Below, piece after piece: positions 33,895-42,117 of a stretch of 64,000 nucleotides of DNA. Under the pieces are notes generated by a model. That model saw nothing but the letters and a program-made list of their open reading frames with translations, was not told the origin of the DNA and did not search any database. This stretch comes from Roseibium algicola. GTDB lineage: Bacteria; Pseudomonadota; Alphaproteobacteria; Rhizobiales; Stappiaceae. Within the stretch, counting starts at the first letter, position 1; every line of letters starts with the position of its first letter. The stretch spans positions 868,001 to 932,000 of the forward strand of contig NZ_CP019630.1 in NCBI RefSeq assembly GCF_001999245.1. The letters run 5' to 3'. The position numbers and the translations under genes were made by a program.

Positions 33895-35090
33895 TGACAG
33901 CCAAATTACTTATTTATTGCCCTGCCATGACGAGAATGCGTGGCGGAATCGAGCGCTTAGTTGCTGATATTTTGAACGCCAATCTACCTTGTCTTCAGGA
34001 TCATACTGTTCACGTTGTATCTCACAACCGTGGTGATTTGTCTGCTACTATCCCGGTTTTCGAACTTCCAAGTAGCGTAGATGTAAGCGCCTTAAATTTT
34101 GGACTACGTGAAGATCGAATTGCGGAATTGCGGCGTTTTTTGGTCGATGAAGGCATTACTCACGTCGTGGTCATGGACGCTAGCCCCGTCTTTGCACAAT
34201 TTTTGCTCGCAACTGAAGGCTTAAATGTTCCAATTTTATTGTCGGAGCATTTTGAACCAAGTAGGTCTGCCATGCAGCTGAAAGATCCAAGCCTGAGAGA
34301 AAAAATTCTTTCTTTGGCTGATGGGATACACTTTCTGTTACCATCTTATTCAGCATCTAAGCCTAAGAGTTTCAATGGAAGAAGCTTCGTAATTGAAAAT
34401 TCCGTTGGAAAGCCGGAACGGTTGGCTAATGTAACTGTTAGCAATAGGAATGGCAGATTTTCTTTAATAAACGTGGCACGGCTCCACTTTTGGCAGAAAA
34501 GACAGGATGTTCTGGTTAAGGCATTTGCTAGAATTGCAGACAAGCATCCCATGTGGGATCTGAAATTATGGGGTGATGTACACAACAAGAAAGACTATGA
34601 TAAACTAAGCAATCTTGTATCCGATTCTGGTTTAACTTCTCGCGTTTTCTTTGGAAAAAGCCTAGGCCACTCAGAATTACTTGAAGAGATCCAGAATTCA
34701 CATCTGTTTGTGATCCCATCTGATTTTGAAGGAAGTCCTATATCACTAGCTGAAGCTCTGGTCCATGGGTTACCTGCGGTAGGTTTTTCAGAATGTCCTG
34801 GGGTGAATGAAGTAATTCGGCATGGATACAATGGTTTCCTTGCTCTTGGACTAGGCGATCCCAAATCTCTTTCTGAATGTCTTGATATCTTAATAAGGTC
34901 CACAAGATTGCGTTCAGAATTTAGTGCGAACGCGGCCACTCTTTCGGATGTGCGAGCTCCCTCAAAAATCATGTCGGATTGGGAGACACTTCTGGCTTGG
35001 TTCACTTCAACAAAAAAACCACTTAGAAACTCACATCCGGATGCAAAGCGTATTCTTTTGTCAACTAAACAAGAGCTTCTACCAGACTAA
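33894..35090 (+). CDS. GT4-family glycosyltransferase
   Basis: 398 residues. Start overlaps the previous stop (TAATG). The N-terminal GT-B half has MRGGIERLVADIL and a conserved LLSEHF; the C-terminal half has LINVARLHFWQKRQDVLVKAFARI, WDLKLWGDV and the nucleotide-sugar E-x7-E motif in IPSDFEGSPISLAEALVHGLPAVGF. A cytoplasmic retaining transferase that adds one sugar of the surface polysaccharide; sugar unknown. Its end overlaps the convergent next gene by 4 bp. Confidence 0.88.
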   Translation: MTAKLLIYCPAMTRMRGGIERLVADILNANLPCLQDHTVHVVSHNRGDLSATIPVFELPSSVDVSALNFGLREDRIAELRRFLVDEGITHVVVMDASPVFAQFLLATEGLNVPILLSEHFEPSRSAMQLKDPSLREKILSLADGIHFLLPSYSASKPKSFNGRSFVIENSVGKPERLANVTVSNRNGRFSLINVARLHFWQKRQDVLVKAFARIADKHPMWDLKLWGDVHNKKDYDKLSNLVSDSGLTSRVFFGKSLGHSELLEEIQNSHLFVIPSDFEGSPISLAEALVHGLPAVGFSECPGVNEVIRHGYNGFLALGLGDPKSLSECLDILIRSTRLRSEFSANAATLSDVRAPSKIMSDWETLLAWFTSTKKPLRNSHPDAKRILLSTKQELLPD

Positions 35091-36286
35091 ATTTTCTTTA
35101 GATTCCTCATCAATCGGCTCAACCAATTTTCTTTTGACATATACTTTCTACTTAAAATGTACTCTTGCCCATAGGAGGATATTTCTTCTTGTAATTCCTG
35201 TCCTATTTGGCACCGTAGACTACTTTGAATATCTCTCTTTCGTTTGTAGTCTTTTTTGACACTGTCTATCAGACTTAAATTCGAATATGGTGAGCATGTA
35301 TACTTTGAAAGCCAATTCTCATCTACTTTCAAATGCTTTCCAATTTGTATTTCTGACAAGCTTTTCAATAACCCTGACCCATAAAAATATTGCAACCCAT
35401 AGTCATCGTGGGCCCCAAAATCCCTAACTATAGTAGTTGGTACATTGGCGTGGATTGCCTCAATGGCAACGGTCGATGAGACGGTTATACAATGGGCTGC
35501 TTCTGCAAGAAGCTGTCCGGCGCTCTGTTCTGTTAGAGATATATTCGAAGGTATACTTCCTTCTAACCTTATTTTTTCGTCAAATAGATCCTCAATAGGA
35601 TACCAGGACCTATGAAGCGTCGCTTTAGAACCTGCTGCTCTCGCTTTTACTAGGAACCTTCTACGAGGATGTCGACTCGCCAGATCGCATAATTTATCTA
35701 CTAAATACTTACGTTCAACATAATAACGAGGAATTATTGCTTGCTCAAAAAACACAATTGGGCCCGTGTCGCTTGCGTTTGGCGTACGTTCGATCTTTTC
35801 AAGCAGTGAAACATTTCCGAATAAACGAGAATTTGATGCATCGACCTCATATGCTTCACACATTTTTGTATAGTTATCGAGATCTCGCTGACAGTTTAGC
35901 CACAGCTGGTCTGCAGGGGCCCGTGCGGCAAAACCGTCGTAATCGTATCGTAATATCAAGCCAGGATATACACATATTACGTAAGGTCGACGTTCCCCAT
36001 AACTACTAAGGTAGTGAAAAAGACGCCTTGTAGAAAGACCCTCTAAACAGGATAGTACTATATCAAACTTAAGTATCTCACCGCTTTCACAATAATCCTT
36101 AATATCAACGTACTGTACTTTATTACCCAGTCCTAATTCGTTGAGTTGTTCATGGGATATTTGCTTTCTTCTACGAGCTTTTACAAGGGCATAGTCTACC
36201 GTTGCACCTAGTTTCTCGAAATATGGCGCTATTAAACGCGCAGCATTAAAAAATGAATCATATCCCGCGAGCGCTAAGACTTTCAT
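35087..36286 (-). CDS. DUF6716-like putative glycosyltransferase
   Basis: 399 residues. MKVLALAGYDSFFNAARLIAPYFEKLGA starts a Rossmann-like N-terminal half. GPIVFFEQAIIPRYYVERKYLVDKLCDLA and QLLAEAAHCITVSSTVAIEAIHANVPTTIVRDFG make up a GT-B-like second half with the SSTVAIEA loop. It resembles the DUF6716 group, which I recall mostly beside NeuB/NeuA genes in other bacteria; that recollection was not checked. It begins right at the stop of the NeuA gene (0 bp gap, TAAATG), so it is probably the transferase that uses the CMP-activated sugar. Confidence 0.65.
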   Translation of the reverse strand: MKVLALAGYDSFFNAARLIAPYFEKLGATVDYALVKARRRKQISHEQLNELGLGNKVQYVDIKDYCESGEILKFDIVLSCLEGLSTRRLFHYLSSYGERRPYVICVYPGLILRYDYDGFAARAPADQLWLNCQRDLDNYTKMCEAYEVDASNSRLFGNVSLLEKIERTPNASDTGPIVFFEQAIIPRYYVERKYLVDKLCDLASRHPRRRFLVKARAAGSKATLHRSWYPIEDLFDEKIRLEGSIPSNISLTEQSAGQLLAEAAHCITVSSTVAIEAIHANVPTTIVRDFGAHDDYGLQYFYGSGLLKSLSEIQIGKHLKVDENWLSKYTCSPYSNLSLIDSVKKDYKRKRDIQSSLRCQIGQELQEEISSYGQEYILSRKYMSKENWLSRLMRNLKKI

Positions 36287-37468
36287 TTACCTTTCACCTA
36301 CGAGGCCCTCTGTAAGTAGATAGTCACACATTTCTCGAATTGCTCCTTTACCGCCATCTGCACTTAGAACATGGTCAGCTACGCTTCGCGCTGAAGGATG
36401 CGCGTCAGCAGGTGCAAAAGAGAGAGCGCAAGCCCTCATACATTCAATGTCGTTCACATCGTTACCAATGTAGGCTAAATCTTGCCAATCAAGCTGGAAA
36501 TCCTTACGCCAAGCATCTAAAATGGAGTGCTTATTGTCGACCTGATTAATAACCTGCACCTGAAGTTTGGCGGCCCTCGCTTTTACGACTGGATTTGTTT
36601 CTTTGGATAGAATCATCAGTCTAACGTTTCGCTTACCTAAGAGTTCTAGGCCAAGGCCGTCCCGACGGCTACAAGTAACCCACTCCCGGCCATCTTGGTC
36701 TATTGTGACCCGATCGTCAGTATGAACACCATCAAAATCTGTGATAACTGCTTTGATACTTTGGGGACGTGTCGTTAATTGAGCCTTTCGATCTCTTCCG
36801 TGCAGAAACGCCTCGACCACGTCCCAGTCTTCCTGGCTGTCAATCTCGACCGTTGGACCATCGACCGGGACCATCACCACAGGTCCACAGAAACGCTCTT
36901 TTTTCTCCAGAAAAGACGGAACATGCATGGCATAAATCGCGCCGTTTTCGCGGTAACGCGGTTTCATGTCTTGCCGGCGCTGGCGAGGCTTGCTGTGATC
37001 GTGCGTAATGCCCTGAGCAAAGCCATCTTCACCCTCCTGCCATATGAAGCCATGATCCTCAACAACAGAAAGCGCTGCTTTCGCGCCTTTGCTGACCATA
37101 CTCCCCACGACAAGATCGATGTCTTCAGGACGCGTGAAAGCCGACGTGCATTGCAGGAAAACAAGAAAGTCAGGCAACGCCCTCCCCTGTGCCTGCAAAT
37201 GTTCAAGCGCATGCAGGAGCGCTGCCTCGGAACTTGCAGTACTGTTGCTTAAAGCATCCGGACGCCGAATAATAGTTGCACCAGCTTCGTGAGATAGCTT
37301 TAGTATTTCTTCATCGTCGCTTGTGACAAAAACCTCATTCACCGCTTTCGCCTGCAATGCAGTTTGGATTGTACGCACGACAAGCGGTACGCCCAACAGA
37401 GGACGCATATTTTTGCCGGGGAGGCCTACCGACCCCCCTCGGGCTGGAATAACTGCGACGACATCCAT
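36287..37468 (-). CDS. neuA: CMP-nonulosonate cytidylyltransferase fused to KdsC-like phosphatase
   Basis: 393 residues. The N-terminal half is an acylneuraminate cytidylyltransferase: PARGGSVGLPGKN (9-20), VFVTSDDEEIL and LVFLQCTSAFTRPEDID. From about 238 a HAD phosphatase of KdsC type follows: VITDFDGVHTDD with the two catalytic Asp at 244/246, RRDGLGLELL, and YIGNDVNDIECM. The fusion would remove the 9-phosphate from the nonulosonate-9-phosphate and activate the sugar with CMP, as in mammalian CMP-sialic acid synthetase and some bacterial NeuA proteins. Five nt after the NeuB stop, and coupled to the DUF6716-like gene. Confidence 0.88.
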   Translation of the reverse strand: MDVVAVIPARGGSVGLPGKNMRPLLGVPLVVRTIQTALQAKAVNEVFVTSDDEEILKLSHEAGATIIRRPDALSNSTASSEAALLHALEHLQAQGRALPDFLVFLQCTSAFTRPEDIDLVVGSMVSKGAKAALSVVEDHGFIWQEGEDGFAQGITHDHSKPRQRRQDMKPRYRENGAIYAMHVPSFLEKKERFCGPVVMVPVDGPTVEIDSQEDWDVVEAFLHGRDRKAQLTTRPQSIKAVITDFDGVHTDDRVTIDQDGREWVTCSRRDGLGLELLGKRNVRLMILSKETNPVVKARAAKLQVQVINQVDNKHSILDAWRKDFQLDWQDLAYIGNDVNDIECMRACALSFAPADAHPSARSVADHVLSADGGKGAIREMCDYLLTEGLVGER

Positions 37469-37473
37469 CTGAG

Positions 37474-38403
37474 TTAAGACACCTGCCGAATGTTCGCCCC
37501 ATGCTTTTCTTCACGCCACTTCAGCTTATCGCGCTGCACTTTCTCGACGTCCAGAAGATCTGACTTCTTGAACTCAAGGGCCTTGGCAACATTACGCAAG
37601 TCTCGGCACATGCGGCGCAATCCGTCCGGTTCTAGACTTGCGGCGTGGTCGGTGCCTTTCCAGGTACGATCAAGCGTGAAATGGCGTTCGATATACTCGA
37701 ATTTGCCTTTGCCAAAACGATCGTATCCAGCGGCTCCAATGGCCATTGCGGCAACATCCGCAGCGATTCCGAGATGGTGGCCAGAAAATCCTATAGATTT
37801 AACGCGATCTCCGTATTTTTCCTGAAGCGTGTTGATTTCCATCAGGCAGAGATCTTCGAAAGCAACTGGATACCCAGACGTGCATGCATAAACCACGAGA
37901 TCCTTGGCGCGACCGTGCTTTTCGTAGAAGGCGATAACCTTTTCGATTTCATCACGTGTGGTCATGCCCGTTGAGACGTGGATCTCACCGTCGTAGTTCT
38001 TGCAAAGATACTCTTGGAGTACAAAGTGCTGGTTGGTTGCTGATGGCAGCTTGATAAGGTTGGGTCTTAGCGACGTAATTTCCTGAGCAGACGTCAGATC
38101 CCAAACTGAAGTCGAGTAGTCAATACCGGCCAACCGGCACTCTTCCTGCAACTCCTTGTGCTGGCCTACAGAGAACTCAAGATACTCACGATGTTCTCCG
38201 TATGTCGCTCCATAGGCATTTTCGGGCACCGGATGCGGGGTTGCATATTCTTCTGCCGTCAAAAGTTCGCGATTGTGACGTTTCTGAAATTTGGCAACGT
38301 CCGCACCACAGATCTTGCTTGCTACCTGGATCAATTCCTTGGCGATGTCCATGTCGCCCTTATGATTGCAGCCAATTTCTGCAATGACTTTCACTTCAAC
38401 CAT
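37474..38403 (-). CDS. neuB: NeuB-family nonulosonate synthase lacking the SAF domain
   Basis: 309 residues. The NeuB TIM barrel is clear: IAEIGCNHKGDMDIAKELI, DVAKFQKRHNRELLT, a Y-x-STSVWD segment, IKLPSATNQH, GFSGHHLGIA and IERHFTLDRTWKGTDHAASLEPDGLRRM. Family members condense phosphoenolpyruvate with a hexosamine (or its 6-phosphate) to a nonulosonic acid. NeuB proteins normally carry about 55 more residues, the antifreeze-like SAF domain, which lends an Arg to the neighbouring active site; here the protein stops at residue 309 without it. ATG 38403 has AAAAGGTAAG; an earlier in-frame codon at 38565 is unlikely. Which sugar it makes cannot be told. Confidence 0.85.
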   Translation of the reverse strand: MVEVKVIAEIGCNHKGDMDIAKELIQVASKICGADVAKFQKRHNRELLTAEEYATPHPVPENAYGATYGEHREYLEFSVGQHKELQEECRLAGIDYSTSVWDLTSAQEITSLRPNLIKLPSATNQHFVLQEYLCKNYDGEIHVSTGMTTRDEIEKVIAFYEKHGRAKDLVVYACTSGYPVAFEDLCLMEINTLQEKYGDRVKSIGFSGHHLGIAADVAAMAIGAAGYDRFGKGKFEYIERHFTLDRTWKGTDHAASLEPDGLRRMCRDLRNVAKALEFKKSDLLDVEKVQRDKLKWREEKHGANIRQVS

Positions 38404-38717
38404 CTTCTTACCTTTTCGGCCAAATTTGAACTCTGGATAGCATCCAACAGGAGTGTGTTCAGCTAAAATCTGTTCCCAAACCCTTTGCTGCTCTATTCCC
38501 ATATCCCTATAGACAGGACAAGGGCTGACCAGGGATTTCTTCTCAACAAATATGCACCGGGCCAACTCGTTACCAAGTCACAAGATCAGATTTTTGGTTA
38601 GTCGACTACCGCTTTTGCTTTATGATAGCATGCCGACGACTTCACTAAAATCAACATCAACTTAATTTGGCATTCAATACGTCTTGAAACCGCGCACTTG
38701 GTAAACTCATTGCCAGA
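38404..38717. other. Gap between the nonulosonate genes and kpsE
   Basis: 314 bp with no gene or strong repeat. Likely contains the promoter of the leftward neuB operon. Confidence 0.4.
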
Positions 38718-40049
38718 TCAAGTTCGGTCCCGGACGTTGTAATACATCATTACCGCCACAGACCACGTTCCAGCTAACAAAAGGAATGCGGCAAGTGAAT
38801 ATAGGAAACGGTGCGGATACTGCGCGTCTTCTGAGAGGGTTGGCTGGATGAATGTCGCCAGGTAAAGATGTTTACCGTCGGCCTCCTGACGAGCCGTTTC
38901 CAAGCTGGCAAGCGACGTTACATAGAGTTGCTGTGCAAATTCTTCTTCCAATGCGAGTTCCGAATAATCCGCAAGACGGAAAGAAAGAGCTGTCCTGTTC
39001 GTACCAGAAGAACCGGAAGGCGATGTGCCGGAGCCAAGGCGTTCCCGCGCACTTGAAATCTGGCCTTCCAGGGCCTCGATTTGCTGGTTCAGGAGCCTGA
39101 TACGCGGCGAGTCCTCGTCCAGGTAACTCATCAGGGTCTTTTTTTCTGCTTCCCGGCTTGCGCGCTGCTGATCCAGTCCGGCAATCATTTCCACAGCAAG
39201 CTTGGCATTTTCCTCCGGACTGACTTCCTGTGTCTCGTTCCTGTAGGCAAGCATTTGCTTGCGGATTGCTTTCAGGCGCGCCTCGGCGCGCGCAACACTT
39301 TCTTCCGCGAAACGTACGGTTTCCCGCCTGTTAGCCTCGGAAAGCTGGTTGACCAGTATTTCGCTGCGTTTAAGCACTGCCTTGGCGATCTCGACCGAAT
39401 CCTCGGGCCGGAAGCTGCGCACTTCAACCTGGATGACCCCGGAGGTCGCATCAAAACTGACGTCGACCATGTCATTCCAGTAGCTCAAACGGTCTTCGAC
39501 CGGCAGATTGCTGCCCATGCTGAACAGAAAATCCGAGGATTCGCGATTGAAGATGGTCTGCAAATCCAGATCGTCCGGAAGGTCCTCCAGCACGGATTGG
39601 CTTTGCAGGTAGTCCGTGACGATGTAGCTGTTGGAGGTCGCAGACTCCCCCCCGGTATTTCCCATTACCATGCCAAGCACTTCAGTCGCCGCGACGGGCT
39701 GGGAGCTGCGGACGGCAAATGCTGTCATGCTGTGATATTGATCGCTTGCCCAGAAAAACATGTAGGCGGAAAACGCGGTGGACGGTAAAGCGACGAACAA
39801 AATGAAACCTAACAGCATCATTCTGTGCCGCATTTTCGTCGCGGATTTCGCCGTCGCTGCCGGCAGTGCCAAGTCAAGCAATTTCTGCGGATCGAGGCCG
39901 GACTTTTTCAGCCTACTAATCAGCTTACCGTCCTTGGAATTTGCCTTGGCAACGGCACCTCCCTTTTTGGACGGAAGATTGAACACCGTTCCCTGACCAA
40001 TCTCGTCGGCCTTTTCTCCAGGCATTTTTTCGACAGCTGACATGTTCAA
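38718..40049 (-). CDS. kpsE: Capsule export inner-membrane protein (KpsE/CtrB-like)
   Basis: 443 residues. A basic cytoplasmic N-terminus, then a first membrane helix (MLLGFILFVALPSTAFSAYMFF), a large periplasmic domain with a long coiled coil (QLSEANRRETVRFAEESVARAEARLKAIRKQ..., EAEKKTLMSYLDEDSPRIRLLNQQIEALEGQ) and a second helix (FLYSLAAFLLLAGTWSVAVMMYY). The polysaccharide co-polymerase type protein bridges the KpsMT ABC exporter to the outer-membrane channel. The KpsD/Wza-like outer-membrane partner is not in the window. Two start codons (40049 and 40043) are equally possible. Confidence 0.85.
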   Translation of the reverse strand: MNMSAVEKMPGEKADEIGQGTVFNLPSKKGGAVAKANSKDGKLISRLKKSGLDPQKLLDLALPAATAKSATKMRHRMMLLGFILFVALPSTAFSAYMFFWASDQYHSMTAFAVRSSQPVAATEVLGMVMGNTGGESATSNSYIVTDYLQSQSVLEDLPDDLDLQTIFNRESSDFLFSMGSNLPVEDRLSYWNDMVDVSFDATSGVIQVEVRSFRPEDSVEIAKAVLKRSEILVNQLSEANRRETVRFAEESVARAEARLKAIRKQMLAYRNETQEVSPEENAKLAVEMIAGLDQQRASREAEKKTLMSYLDEDSPRIRLLNQQIEALEGQISSARERLGSGTSPSGSSGTNRTALSFRLADYSELALEEEFAQQLYVTSLASLETARQEADGKHLYLATFIQPTLSEDAQYPHRFLYSLAAFLLLAGTWSVAVMMYYNVRDRT

Positions 40050-40077
40050 TCAAACCTTCAAGTATTCAGAGACCGGC

Positions 40078-40737
40078 CTATCGGCGTGCCATGTTGTCAT
40101 TGTGCATGTTAATTGCATCGTCAATATCGTTAAAGAAGGTTAAGTTGCCATCTTCTAACACAATTCCGGTCGTGCAATATTCCTTTAGTGCACCGTTTGA
40201 GTGAGACACCATGATGATGTCAGAATTCTGGAGTTTTTCTTCAAAAACCCGTTTGCACTTTTTCTTGAAATTCGAATCGCCGACGGCCGTGATTTCGTCG
40301 ACCAGATAGTAGTCAAAATCAATCCCCATGCTGACGCCAAAGGCAAGTCTGGCTTTCATTCCGGAGGAATAACTTTTTACCGGCATGTAATAGGATTTCC
40401 CAAGTTCGGCAAAATCCTGAACGTAATCGACCAGCTGTTCCGTGTCGTGCCCATAAATGCGGGCAACGAAGCGAACATTCTGCTCTCCGGTTAGAGAGCC
40501 ATTGAAACTGCCCTGAAAACCAAGCGGGAATGACACGTTGGCAAGACGGATGATCCTGCCCGAGGTCGGCTTGATCGTACCCGCTATCAGCCTCAGCAAT
40601 GTGGACTTGCCAGCACCATTACGCCCCAGCAGACCAATACTGTTTCCCCTGGGCACCGTAAACGACACGTCCCTTGCGATGTAACGCATCTCTCCCTTGA
40701 GCTTGAAGCGTTTGGTCAAGCGATCCAACCTGATCAT
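40078..40737 (-). CDS. kpsT: Capsule ABC exporter ATPase (KpsT)
   Basis: 219 residues. Walker A LLGRNGAGKSTLLRLI, signature YSSGMKARLAFGV, Walker B YYLVDEITAVGD and switch SHSNGALKEYC. The N-terminus MIRLDRLTKRFKLKG and length are typical of KpsT/CtrD/BexA capsule exporters. Its start overlaps the end of kpsM by 4 bp, so both are translated together. Confidence 0.92.
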   Translation of the reverse strand: MIRLDRLTKRFKLKGEMRYIARDVSFTVPRGNSIGLLGRNGAGKSTLLRLIAGTIKPTSGRIIRLANVSFPLGFQGSFNGSLTGEQNVRFVARIYGHDTEQLVDYVQDFAELGKSYYMPVKSYSSGMKARLAFGVSMGIDFDYYLVDEITAVGDSNFKKKCKRVFEEKLQNSDIIMVSHSNGALKEYCTTGIVLEDGNLTFFNDIDDAINMHNDNMARR

Positions 40738-41522
40738 TTCGCCTCCCGTAGCTGCGCGTCATAAAGCCATACCAGAAAAAATCCGAAAACAATCGAAAAC
40801 ACGGTTAGCCCTATGATGTAAGGCATGTCGACGTAAGACGCCCGGTAGGTGGGATAGAACCCGGTTCGAAAAAGGCCAACAATGTGAACCAGCGGGTTCC
40901 ACATGAGCCATTCCCTGAAAGGATGCGGAACGGTGTCTGGCAGAAAAAACACTCCGGAAACGATGAATGCCGGCCGGTTAATAATACCCCAGATCTGCTG
41001 GTAGGTACTGCTCAAGTGAAACCATACGATGTTCGAAGCCCCTACTCCTGCACCAAGTGCAATTGCAATCAGGGAAGCCTGGAAGATGGGTGCCAGGTTG
41101 ATACTCTCAAACGGAACCACGAAATAAAGTGCCCCGAAAAGAAGAGCATTTACGACGAAAAGCGTCGCTACCTGTAAAAAAATCCTTCCCAAAATCGTGT
41201 CGTAAGGCCGTACGACAGGATAGTTCAGCAGCGCTCTGTTTGCCTCGACTGCAGAACCTACTTGCTCAGAAGTTGAACGATACATGTAGAATGCGATGTA
41301 GCCGGTCGCAAAAAACAAGGTGAAGCTTCTTCCCAGTGGCGGGATATGAGCAACTGCCGAAAAAACCGTCGTCAGGATGGCGATCGTCAAAACCGGATCC
41401 AGAACCGCCCACATGTAACCGCCGAACTTGTTTCCGTAGCGGGTGGTCATTTCGCGAACGACCAACGCAAACGTGATCGCGAATTGGCGTTTCAGGCCCT
41501 GGCGCAAAGGTTCTGAGTGCAT
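40734..41522 (-). CDS. kpsM: Capsule ABC exporter permease (KpsM)
   Basis: 262 residues with about six membrane helices and the family segments VREMTTRYGNKFGGYMWAVLDPV, YFMYRSTSEQVG-like FYMYRSTSEQVGSAV, and a C-terminal LMWNPLVHIVGLFRTGFYPTYRASYVD, which is a hallmark of ABC-2 type polysaccharide exporters. First gene of the leftward kpsM-kpsT-kpsE operon. Confidence 0.92.
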   Translation of the reverse strand: MHSEPLRQGLKRQFAITFALVVREMTTRYGNKFGGYMWAVLDPVLTIAILTTVFSAVAHIPPLGRSFTLFFATGYIAFYMYRSTSEQVGSAVEANRALLNYPVVRPYDTILGRIFLQVATLFVVNALLFGALYFVVPFESINLAPIFQASLIAIALGAGVGASNIVWFHLSSTYQQIWGIINRPAFIVSGVFFLPDTVPHPFREWLMWNPLVHIVGLFRTGFYPTYRASYVDMPYIIGLTVFSIVFGFFLVWLYDAQLREAK

Positions 41523-42117
41523 ACTGTCAATCTGCAGTTATTGATCTCTGTTGACGCGTTCTTCGAATGCCAACTGGTTGTCTTGACTAGACCTTTAGAC
41601 AGTTCATGTCCATCTTCTGACAGACCATATCATAACGGAATTTCGCACAGCAACATAGTGTCACGATGCCACAATGATTTCGAAGGCAGGATGAATTGTA
41701 CAAATTGGAATTGCGAATGCCTGCTGCCTGAGACTGCTACCAACTCCGAGCGCGACCACCGAACCGATGAAACTCATAGTGTGCGGTGTGGGTATTTCGA
41801 CCCGGTAGCAATGTCTCGAAGACAAGCTCCTGGCATCAACGCCATAATTTTCATTGAGCAATTCACCGTTCTCCAGATGGCACCTGCGAGCCGAAGGTTG
41901 GAGCCGCAACGGATGCCGGATCGAATGCCTTAAGAACAGCCATTTTCCGCTTGCGTTTTCGTTTGTTCCCGCCTATCCCGCTCAGCCATTTCACTTTTGC
42001 TGGATTGCCGTGTTCGGAGTGCCCCTACGCGCTCCTGCTTCGGTTTCGAATGAACCAACGCCATTCAATTGCAAAACGGCGTCTGTACAAAACGCTGCGA
42101 CACAAAGGGACTTTGCC
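41523..42117. other. Non-coding region upstream of kpsM and the Hsp70 gene
   Basis: 595 bp. Holds the kpsM promoter (leftward) and that of the Hsp70-like gene (rightward). Frames crossing it do not look like protein; a minus-strand frame at 41661-41909 has a faint PEP-CTERM-like tail but poor codon use, and I do not call it. Confidence 0.4.

Noticed and set aside
41661..41909. Minus-strand 82-residue frame with a tail slightly like a PEP-CTERM sorting signal
   Set aside because: The motif is only IPTP plus a hydrophobic stretch, followed by 15 extra residues; there is no ribosome site and no PEP-CTERM system in view.
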